Below are positions 22,729-28,090 of a stretch of DNA of 28,090 bases, piece by piece; the stretch's first letter is position 1; each line of letters begins with the position of its first letter. The position numbers and the translations under genes are program-made. Source of the stretch: a bacterium (GTDB taxonomy: Bacteria; Spirochaetota; UBA4802; UBA5550). A model generated the notes under the pieces. The model did no database searches, was not told the origin of the DNA, and worked only from the letters and a program-made list of their open reading frames with translations. Where the stretch lies: NCBI GenBank assembly GCA_024224995.1, contig JAAENB010000523.1:1-28090 (forward strand), given 5' to 3'.

Positions 22729-24999
22729 TCAACGTGCCGGATACACTTTACAAAGAGTACTTCTTAGCGGCTCTGAGCCGTTGTCGGGATCTTTTTCTGT
22801 TTTTCCAAATAAAAGATTGATGCTGGATCTTTTCCATCCGTAACCCGGCGGTTCCTCTTCCGGAAACCACCAGGCATGAGGAGCGCTGATCACATTTTTA
22901 GCAATACCATCAAAGAATTTCGTTCTCATTTGTATTCGGCCCTCTGTCGTTTCAATCCATACCATTTCATTATCTTTGATGTTCAGGTTCCGGGCAGTCT
23001 CCGGGTTAATTTCAATAGCCGGTTCCGGGTTTTTCTTTCGTAACGAAGGTATTTGCCGGCCTTCACTATGAAAAAAATAGATACTTTTCGCGCCTGTTGT
23101 TAAAACTAAAGGGTATTCTTTATAGAGCTCAGGAGTTGATACCGGGGAAACCGGTGGTTCCCGGTACAGCGGAAGCGGGGAAACCCCCAGTTCTTCCAGG
23201 GCCCCTGAATATAATTCAACTTTTCCGCTTGCCGTATTAAATCCTTTTGTTTTATATTTTTCATATTCCATGGTACCCGTTAGTATTCCTTTTTCGCAGA
23301 ATTCGTCAAAATTCATTCCTGTATCCTCAAGCATATATTCCAGAAAATGATGATAGTTTTCCCAGGGGAACGCTTTTTTAAGACCCAGGCGTTTCGCGAT
23401 TTCGAGAATTACTTCCCTGTCGTCTTTTGTTTCGCCAACCTGTGCCGCCTTTTTCCTGGCAATCACGCACCACTGCTTCATATTATTTACCACATCATCC
23501 TGTTCCAGCCACATTGAAGCGGGAAGTATAATGTTCGCGTACTCGGCAGTTGGTGTTTTAAACATTTCAGAAACAACCAGGAACTCAAGTTTTTTGAGAG
23601 CCTCTTCAACAAGTAGAGAATTGGTGCTGTTAACAAGAGGATTCGATCCCAGTATCCAGAGTCCCCGTAATTGATACGGTTTTTCCGATACGATGGATTC
23701 CCAGAATAATGGAAGGTTTACTATTGGGCTTACGGGGTAGATTGGTTTCTTCAATTTATTCATCATTCTGAGCTGGTCCGGCATACTCTTCCGTGATGAT
23801 TTTTCGTTTATTCTGGTATAGAACCTGTCTTTTACTCTGTTCAAGGTCTTTAAAAGCAGTGATTTTAATGGACCCGGGTTTTTTGTATTTTTACCGTCCA
23901 GGATCCGGCTGAATTTATCCAGGGGCAAATGGAGCATGCCGGACATCTCTTTGTTTACAAAGGGTGATTTCATTTTGACATTCTCCGGGGGAACCCAGAG
24001 CACGTTTCCGCCCGGAGTGTCGAGATTTCCGGTGATTGCTTTTAATATCATAAGGGATCGCGCGGTGTGAAAACTGCTGGTACTCATATCAATGGCATTT
24101 CCCCATTGTATGCACGCGGGAGCGGTGGTGGCGTAGGTTCGTGCCGCCGCCATAATATCGTCCCGTTTTATCCCGGTTATGCCCGATGCCCATTCAGGGG
24201 TGAATGGTTTTGTATGCGCAGCAAGCCGGTCAAAGCCTGTGGTGAAATTGTTAACAAAATCATGATCATATATTTTTTCATTTATTATTATCTGTATCAT
24301 AGCGAGCGCGAGCGCGCCGTCGGTGCCGGGGCGTAATTGGAGCCAATGGTCTGCTTTTTTTACGGGGTTAATTTTTCTTGGATCTATGACAATTACTTTT
24401 TCAGCGGAATTGAGCGCGCTTTGAAACACCCCGCCGCTTAAACCATGAACAGCCCCAACGCCGGTGATATTACTTCCCCACATCATAACGCAGGCGGGTT
24501 TTTTCTTGCCGAATTCATAGACATCAGCTACGGGCACCTGTGCGGAGCCAATGGTATAGGCCGAAGCCATAACCCGGGGAGTATAACAGATATGTCCAAC
24601 ATTGGTATAATTTGGGGTTCCATAGGCGTTCGCGAATCTCGCGGCAAAATCCGAATAGGGACGGCTTGTGCCGTGCATGAGCCCAAAAAACTCAGGCCCC
24701 GATTCCTGTTTAATAGAAGAAAGTTTGTCCGTTATCTCCTTAAAAGCCTCTTCCCAGCTGATGCGCTCCCATTTATTTTCTCCGGGTTTCCCCACGCGGC
24801 GAAGGGGATGCGTAATACGGTCCGGGTGATACAGGAGTTCCGGTGAGGCTGCTCCTTTTGGGCAGATATAGCCCTTACTGGTTGGGCTCTCCTTATCCCC
24901 GGTAATTTTTACAACTTTATCATTTTCCAGGTGAACATTGACCTGGCATACGCCATGACACATCCGGCACGCCGATTTAATAATACTATTCTTGTTCAT
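22729..24999 (-). CDS. Molybdopterin (Mo/W) oxidoreductase, DMSO-reductase superfamily
   Basis: This 756-residue protein starts with a 4Fe-4S site (Cys11, Cys14, Cys18, Cys46: CRMCHGVC and GYICPKG). The molybdopterin domains follow, with GSNITGVGAVHG, DPRKINPVKKADHWLQLRPGTDGALALAM, GNLDTPGGN and the C-terminal dinucleotide-binding region (NPETARNLNIKDNEMVW). Cys138 in NVGHICYTP is a candidate Mo/W ligand. Resemblance is to the PhsA/PsrA and acetylene-hydratase-like branch. There is no Tat signal, so it is cytoplasmic, and no dedicated membrane or FeS subunit gene is adjacent. The frame extends to TTG 25029, but ATG 24999 with AGGAG upstream is preferred. It lies 38 bp downstream of the AraC gene on the same strand and is probably its target. 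Substrate undetermined. Confidence 0.9.
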   Translation of the reverse strand: MNKNSIIKSACRMCHGVCQVNVHLENDKVVKITGDKESPTSKGYICPKGAASPELLYHPDRITHPLRRVGKPGENKWERISWEEAFKEITDKLSSIKQESGPEFFGLMHGTSRPYSDFAARFANAYGTPNYTNVGHICYTPRVMASAYTIGSAQVPVADVYEFGKKKPACVMMWGSNITGVGAVHGLSGGVFQSALNSAEKVIVIDPRKINPVKKADHWLQLRPGTDGALALAMIQIIINEKIYDHDFVNNFTTGFDRLAAHTKPFTPEWASGITGIKRDDIMAAARTYATTAPACIQWGNAIDMSTSSFHTARSLMILKAITGNLDTPGGNVLWVPPENVKMKSPFVNKEMSGMLHLPLDKFSRILDGKNTKNPGPLKSLLLKTLNRVKDRFYTRINEKSSRKSMPDQLRMMNKLKKPIYPVSPIVNLPLFWESIVSEKPYQLRGLWILGSNPLVNSTNSLLVEEALKKLEFLVVSEMFKTPTAEYANIILPASMWLEQDDVVNNMKQWCVIARKKAAQVGETKDDREVILEIAKRLGLKKAFPWENYHHFLEYMLEDTGMNFDEFCEKGILTGTMEYEKYKTKGFNTASGKVELYSGALEELGVSPLPLYREPPVSPVSTPELYKEYPLVLTTGAKSIYFFHSEGRQIPSLRKKNPEPAIEINPETARNLNIKDNEMVWIETTEGRIQMRTKFFDGIAKNVISAPHAWWFPEEEPPGYGWKRSSINLLFGKTEKDPDNGSEPLRSTLCKVYPAR

Positions 25000-25037
25000 A
25001 ATTGTATTTGCTCCTGGTACAGTATACAATAATAGTA

Positions 25038-25850
25038 CTACTTTTTATCGAAGATGACTTGAATAAACCGGCTCTTTATTCCGTTTTTTGAAAAATCCGA
25101 CAATTTAAGGCCAAACATTTGCTTAAAGGTTCTGCTCAAATGAGCTGAATCGGCAAACCCGGCCTCATATGCCGCGTCCGTAATGGAATAATCATTTACA
25201 ATAGATTCGAAGGCGTCAAAAAGTCTCATCCAGAGGAGATAGCGGCGAATGGGAATGCCCACTTCTTCTTTAAAGAGGTGAATAAGGCGTCCTTCGGAAA
25301 GGTTAATTCTCCCGGCTAATTCTTTTGTTGATATTTTTTTTATTTCAAGTTCTTTTAATATGGCAAAGATTTTTTGTATATTTGGGTTTAGATCTTTACC
25401 GGCTTTTGTATGTCCCGAGATAGAATAAAGAATATGATAAAATACTTCTTTGGCCTGGGCCGCGGAATAGATTGTTGTAATGTACGGTATTAATTTTTGG
25501 ATATACGGGGCCATAAACTCTTCGGATAACCGGCAAACCGGCTTTTCCTTGAGAAATTTTTCTTTTATTTTCTCTACAATTTCAAGCTCCGGATCTACGA
25601 GTAAAATCGCGCACCAGCAGTCCCCCCCAATAAATTGATGCTCCACATCGGAATCAATTAAAACGGCTGTATATTCATCTTCCGCGTTTTCTGTTTTTAA
25701 GGTAAAGCTTCCATTCAGTGCGATTATGATATGAAAGGCGTGATGAAGGTGTATTTCCGTATTAAGAAATTTCGTAATAAACATTGCTTCCATTTGCCAG
25801 ATGTAGGCAATTGTTTTGGGGATGGTGTTTTTTTCCGGTTTATCGCTCAT
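25038..25850 (-). CDS. AraC-family regulator upstream of the molybdoenzyme
   Basis: This protein of 270 residues has an N-terminal cupin-like effector domain (EIHLHHAFHIIIALNGSFTLK) and a C-terminal pair of helix-turn-helices (about 165-262: STKELAGRINLSEGRLIHLFKEEVG and SITDAAYEAGFADSAHLSRTFKQMFG). It is the typical AraC layout. Clustered His residues near 35-39 might bind metal or effector. It is immediately followed on the minus strand by the molybdopterin oxidoreductase, with a gap too small for much independent regulation, so an operon under its own control is likely. The ribosome-binding site is weak. A stem-loop (25871-25895) lies 20 bases before the ATG. Confidence 0.92.
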   Translation of the reverse strand: MSDKPEKNTIPKTIAYIWQMEAMFITKFLNTEIHLHHAFHIIIALNGSFTLKTENAEDEYTAVLIDSDVEHQFIGGDCWCAILLVDPELEIVEKIKEKFLKEKPVCRLSEEFMAPYIQKLIPYITTIYSAAQAKEVFYHILYSISGHTKAGKDLNPNIQKIFAILKELEIKKISTKELAGRINLSEGRLIHLFKEEVGIPIRRYLLWMRLFDAFESIVNDYSITDAAYEAGFADSAHLSRTFKQMFGLKLSDFSKNGIKSRFIQVIFDKK

Positions 25851-25870
25851 TTGTATCTTCAGAGTATTTG

Positions 25871-25895
25871 AACTGTTGCAAAAAATGCAACAGTT
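25871..25895. repeat. Perfect 10-bp stem-loop between antitoxin and AraC genes
   Basis: AACTGTTGCA (25871-25880) and TGCAACAGTT (25886-25895) pair exactly around five A residues. No T run follows on the minus strand, so it may be an operator or an attenuating hairpin for the AraC gene rather than a terminator. Confidence 0.65.
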
Positions 25896-25910
25896 GTTTC
25901 TTTGGATATA

Positions 25911-26069
25911 TCAACTGAGCCATCTTTTCATTTTCCGCTTCGCTTCCGCATGGGTGAGTACATCATTTTCTAAAATAGCTCTTTCGCCTCTGGCTATGCC
26001 TTCAAGAATTTGCATTCGTTCCTGCATCATTTCGAAATCTTCTGCATCGACTAAGTTGTTTGTTTTCAT
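25911..26069 (-). CDS. Orphan antitoxin-like peptide (52 aa)
   Basis: This 52-residue, highly charged helical peptide starts MKTNNLVDAEDFEMM and ends LEGIARGERAILENDVLTHAEAKRKMKRWLS. The C-terminal G-x-A-x-G...I...V-x-(T/S)-H-x-E-A-K pattern resembles the tail of Phd/YefM- or RelB-like type II antitoxins that lie next to RelE/ParE toxins. No toxin gene is found: the AraC gene follows after 60 bp. A perfect palindrome covers its promoter and start codon, as expected for autoregulation, and no Shine-Dalgarno is present, suggesting a leaderless mRNA. It may be a solitary antitoxin protecting against a toxin elsewhere, a relic, or a small DNA-binding regulator. Family assignment is tentative. Confidence 0.55.
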   Translation of the reverse strand: MKTNNLVDAEDFEMMQERMQILEGIARGERAILENDVLTHAEAKRKMKRWLS

Positions 26070-26098
26070 AATAGTGATACTATGGTATCACTATTATG
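26067..26098. promoter_or_regulatory. Perfect 14-4-14 palindrome over the antitoxin promoter and start
   Basis: CATAATAGTGATAC (26067-26080) and GTATCACTATTATG (26085-26098) are exact reverse complements around TATG. The left arm contains the minus-strand start codon (26069-26067) and part of the -10. A protein bound here would block transcription. Confidence 0.85.
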
Positions 26099-26105
26099 CG
26101 GTCAA
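26077..26105 (-). promoter_or_regulatory. Promoter of the antitoxin-like gene, probably leaderless
   Basis: On the minus strand TTGACC (26105-26100), a 17-bp spacer and TAGTAT (26082-26077) are seen. The ATG begins eight bases after the -10, so transcription should start at or next to the start codon. Confidence 0.65.
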
Positions 26106-26116
26106 ATGCTTTTAAG

Positions 26117-26896
26117 TTAACTTTGCGAAATAATCTCAGCAACAGAAATCTCGGGATGAGTATATCTTCTGAAATTAATGGTATTTTCACCACTCTGCAC
26201 AGCTTTTTCCGGACACCAGTGCAGGCAGGCAAGACAATGCTCGCAATCATCCTGCCAGCTTACTTTCTTGTTTTCCAGTTTGACATTATTTTTTGGACAG
26301 ACTTTTACGCAAATCCCGCAGGCGGTACAACTCTCTGTCGTCCAGAATTGCTGAGGAACCTTATATTGTTCTTTGAGAAAAATCTTTGATTCATATTTGT
26401 CATCTTTGTCAAAAGCCCCTTCAATTCCAACAGGTTTTTTTTCGTTAATAATGCCGCCTATGACCTTAATTTTTTCCTTTTGATTTTTAAACCGTATCGC
26501 GTTCTCCTCATCGGATGAAGTGAAATCGAGAACCAGTACGGAATTACCCGGCATGCAAATTTCAAATCCGGCGGAAAGTCCCGGTCCGGTTTTTTTCAAT
26601 ATCGCATCAAGGTTGAACAATGAGTTGCCCGGTACTTTATTGTAGGTTGCGATGCCAAATACATAGGAATTGGTGATATTCAATTTCTTCGCGAATTGTT
26701 CAACAATAACAGGTATATCATGACAATAAACCGGGAATAGTATCCCCACAGAATCTGCGTGGGGTTCTATTTTTTCCTGCCCCATTAGTTTGGCAATGGG
26801 TAGTATTTCAACTTCCCCCGTTAATTCCACGGAGAGCTCTTTTGCTGCCGCAAGACTGTTGCCGGTGCCGCTAAAATAATAAAGATTTGTTTTCAT
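26117..26896 (-). CDS. EFR1-type flavodoxin-ferredoxin protein (intact copy)
   Basis: This protein of 259 residues has an N-terminal flavodoxin-like domain with the FMN-phosphate loop FSGTGNS (8-14) and SVGILFPVY. The C-terminal ferredoxin has two 4Fe-4S sites: Cys190/193/196/200 and Cys218/221/224/228. It ends YTHPEISVAEI, as in the copy at 20236-20967. EFR1 proteins are assumed to transfer electrons between flavin and FeS clusters in anaerobes; their partners are mostly unknown. ATG 26896 follows GGAGG by seven bases; the open frame reaches 26956 without a ribosome-binding site. It lies between a TetR gene (upstream, same strand) and the antitoxin-AraC-molybdoenzyme genes. It may supply or accept electrons for that enzyme, which is inference. 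Confidence 0.9.
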   Translation of the reverse strand: MKTNLYYFSGTGNSLAAAKELSVELTGEVEILPIAKLMGQEKIEPHADSVGILFPVYCHDIPVIVEQFAKKLNITNSYVFGIATYNKVPGNSLFNLDAILKKTGPGLSAGFEICMPGNSVLVLDFTSSDEENAIRFKNQKEKIKVIGGIINEKKPVGIEGAFDKDDKYESKIFLKEQYKVPQQFWTTESCTACGICVKVCPKNNVKLENKKVSWQDDCEHCLACLHWCPEKAVQSGENTINFRRYTHPEISVAEIISQS

Positions 26897-26920
26897 ATTT
26901 GTCCTCCAAATAAAAATATC

Positions 26921-26950
26921 AGTATATAATTTAAACAATTGACTGTTCAA
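26921..26950 (-). promoter_or_regulatory. Promoter of EFR1 copy 2
   Basis: On the minus strand TTGAAC (26950-26945), an 18-bp spacer and TATACT (26926-26921) are seen. An imperfect palindrome with ATTGA/TCAAT ends (26939-26958) covers the -35 and is a candidate site for the adjacent TetR protein. Confidence 0.5.
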
Positions 26951-26987
26951 GCTCAATGGTAATGTGTTTGAAAACAGGCAAAAAAAA

Positions 26988-27593
26988 TTATTCTATATGT
27001 AAGCCCTTTAAAATTAATGAAATAGTAAATACAATCTCTTCTTTGATCGTTGAATTCTTTACGTCTGTTAGCTGCCGGAAATCTTTACAGGGAGCTTCCT
27101 TCTGTTTTATGGCGTCGGCAACGGTAATGATGCTTTTGGCAGCTCTTTCCGTATCAAAAGGGGGGATGGCAGTATTGTTTTTTAGTGTATTTACCAGTAT
27201 CTCCCGTACAAATTCAATCTCTTTCTCCATTAGAAATTGATATATCTCCTGGAAAATCGGCTGAATATGGCGTAAGGTTTCAATAGTGAGGTCGTGCATG
27301 TTGATGGCGTCTTCTACGAATTTATACCGTTCCACAACATAGGTGAGAATTTTTTCTTTATCCTCTTTGACCTTTTCAACCTTCTTTTGGATCCGGTTCA
27401 GGTATTTTTCCCTTTCTATATAAATGACTTCTTTGAAAATCGATTCTTTATTCTGATAATAATAATAGAGTGATGATTTGTTTAAACCAACAAGCTTTCC
27501 AATGTCATCCATGGTGGTTTTTTCATACCCAAAACGGGCAAAACAGTCACTTGCCGCCAATAGTATCATTCTTTTTTTGTCAGTATCATTCAT
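26988..27593 (-). CDS. TetR-family regulator paired with EFR1 copy 2
   Basis: This protein of 201 residues has the TetR helix-turn-helix MILLAASDCFARFGYEKTTMDDIGKLVGLNKSSLYYYYQNKESIF (about 8-52). A helical C-terminal domain rich in charged residues follows. ATG 27593 is preferred over TTG 27620 because AGAGG lies eight bases upstream and the TTG falls in the operator. The gene ends 91 bp before the EFR1 start and repeats the TetR-EFR1 order seen at 19616-20967, although the two TetR proteins are quite different in sequence. It probably represses itself and EFR1. Ligand unknown. Confidence 0.9.
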   Translation of the reverse strand: MNDTDKKRMILLAASDCFARFGYEKTTMDDIGKLVGLNKSSLYYYYQNKESIFKEVIYIEREKYLNRIQKKVEKVKEDKEKILTYVVERYKFVEDAINMHDLTIETLRHIQPIFQEIYQFLMEKEIEFVREILVNTLKNNTAIPPFDTERAAKSIITVADAIKQKEAPCKDFRQLTDVKNSTIKEEIVFTISLILKGLHIE

Positions 27594-27609
27594 AAGTAAA
27601 GCCTCTAAA

Positions 27610-27648
27610 CTTTCAAACAATAGTGTAGATCGTTTGAAAGATTGTCAA
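27610..27648 (-). promoter_or_regulatory. Promoter and operator of the second TetR gene
   Basis: On the minus strand TTGACA (27648-27643), a 17-bp spacer and CACTAT (27625-27620) are seen. Inverted half-sites CTTTCAAAC (27610-27618) and GTTTGAAAG (27632-27640) flank the -10, which suits autorepression by a TetR dimer. Confidence 0.6.
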
Positions 27649-27752
27649 GCTCTTTTTGAAAAAATGTCTTTATCATTGACATCGGGTTCCGAATCGATTA
27701 AAATCAAGAGTGCGTACCCCGTGGTCGCGTTTTAGTATAAGGTATATGAACC

Positions 27753-27864
27753 CGGAATGTAAATTATGCCTGGAGCAATACCTCGGCAGAATGTTCGGAC
27801 CTCGCTTCGCTCAAACAGCCTCACAATCTGCCGAGGCATCACTCCAGGCATAATTTACATTCCG
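27753..27864 (-). repeat. Dispersed hairpin type B, copy 2 (inverted)
   Basis: 27753-27790 pairs with 27827-27864 over 38 positions with three mismatches. The 36-nt loop (27791-27826), read on the minus strand, contains TGTGAGG then CTGTTTGAGC, matching the loops at 16022-16053 and 28060-28090. The arms are unlike those of the other copies. No gene is present in 27649-28090. Confidence 0.85.
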
Positions 27865-27910
27865 AACTACGTTTTTCGGTATATTAAGACACGACCGACC
27901 CTGTGTAGCG

Positions 27911-27949
27911 GGGTGCGACCCCTGCGAGGGGAAAAAATACGCCAGAAGC
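27911..27949 (+). repeat. Degenerate type A-like unit
   Basis: The GGGTGCGACCC palindrome (27911-27921) runs into a CCCC/GGGG hairpin, then AAAAAATACGCCAGAAG. This is the same order as in the type A units but with imperfect ends and no GTTTCTTAAGAG on the left. It directly precedes type A copy 2. Confidence 0.5.
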
Positions 27950-27956
27950 AAAAAGA

Positions 27957-28007
27957 GTTTCTTAAGAGTGCGGACCCTGCGAAGCAGGGAAAAAATAGGT
28001 CAGAAAC
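27957..28007 (+). repeat. Dispersed unit type A, copy 2
   Basis: The unit starts GTTTCTTAAGAG and ends AGAAAC. Its hairpin (CCCTGC with GCAGGG, 27975-27989) is followed by AAAAAATAGG. Length is 51 bases against 52 for copy 1, and the distance to the next type B hairpin is 24 nt in both places. Confidence 0.75.
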
Positions 28008-28031
28008 CTGATAGTATTGCGAGCTGCATCT

Positions 28032-28090
28032 GGCCTGGAAGTATGAGCTCTTTGGGTTGTGAGGACTGTTTGAGCGGAGCGAGTTCCGCA
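28032..28090 (+). repeat. Dispersed hairpin type B, copy 3 (cut by window end)
   Basis: The left arm and loop are closely similar to copy 1 (both contain GCTCTTTGGGTTGTGAGG and GAGTTCCGCA). The window ends inside the loop, so the right arm is not visible. Confidence 0.75.

Noticed and set aside
24445..24846. Plus-strand frame opposite the molybdoenzyme
   Set aside because: It is antisense to conserved molybdopterin-binding motifs and has no ribosome-binding site.
25851..25910. Toxin gene partnering the antitoxin-like peptide
   Set aside because: Only 60 bp separate the peptide stop from the AraC start, and no toxin-like frame is found upstream before the EFR1 gene.
27766..28011. Small plus-strand gene in the right-hand repeat cluster
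   Set aside because: It is made almost entirely of the type B hairpin and type A units, with no start signal.

Overview
The window looks like chromosomal DNA of a Gram-negative, signalling-rich bacterium of moderate to low G+C. A TonB-dependent receptor and lipoprotein signals imply an outer membrane. The mix of SpoIIE-type phosphatases, a Ser/Thr kinase-AAA-GAF-phosphatase giant, a 7TMR-DISM-type lipoprotein, a HisKA_2 kinase and EFR1 flavodoxin-ferredoxins would fit Spirochaetota. That placement is inference from gene content; no rRNA or other marker gene is present.

Layout. 1-336: tail end of a phage tail-collar/fibre gene. 337-958: gene-free, with a heptad tandem repeat and palindromes. 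959-4378: long-chain acyl-CoA synthetase and a membrane SpoIIE phosphatase. 4371-6584: small TPR protein, DUF6498-like membrane protein and substrate-binding lipoprotein. 6687-8391: a MarR regulator and an alpha/beta hydrolase, each preceded by the same long operator. 8534-10389: a truncated sensor lipoprotein and a second hydrolase. 10455-15901: the kinase/AAA/GAF/phosphatase giant and an alpha/alpha-toroid (terpene-cyclase-fold) protein. 15902-16217: structured repeats. 16218-19433 (minus): cysteine-synthase-family enzyme and TonB receptor. 19616-20967: TetR and an N-terminally broken EFR1 protein. 21065-22722: histidine kinase and single-domain response regulator. 22729-27593 (all minus): molybdopterin oxidoreductase, AraC regulator, orphan antitoxin-like peptide, intact EFR1 protein and TetR. 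27594-28090: gene-free repeat cluster.

How the genes may work together. MarR probably represses itself and the neighbouring hydrolase. The two TetR-EFR1 pairs are paralogous modules. The intact one lies upstream, on the same strand, of the AraC-molybdoenzyme pair, so its two 4Fe-4S clusters are a plausible but untested electron partner for that enzyme. Several signalling genes show clean loss of a catalytic part: the kinase N-lobe and Walker A region of the giant, the output end of the 7TMR-DISM protein, and the FMN loop of the first EFR1. This suggests ongoing deletion and remodelling.

The most unusual structure is a dispersed element at 15.92-16.11 kb and 27.75-28.09 kb. It joins a short unit bounded by GTTTCT and AGAAAC to a long hairpin, 24 nt apart in both complete junctions. 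The hairpin loop is conserved, while the stem arms differ between copies yet still pair. A second notable structure is a perfect 14-bp-arm palindrome over the promoter and start codon of the antitoxin-like peptide, whose mRNA is probably leaderless.
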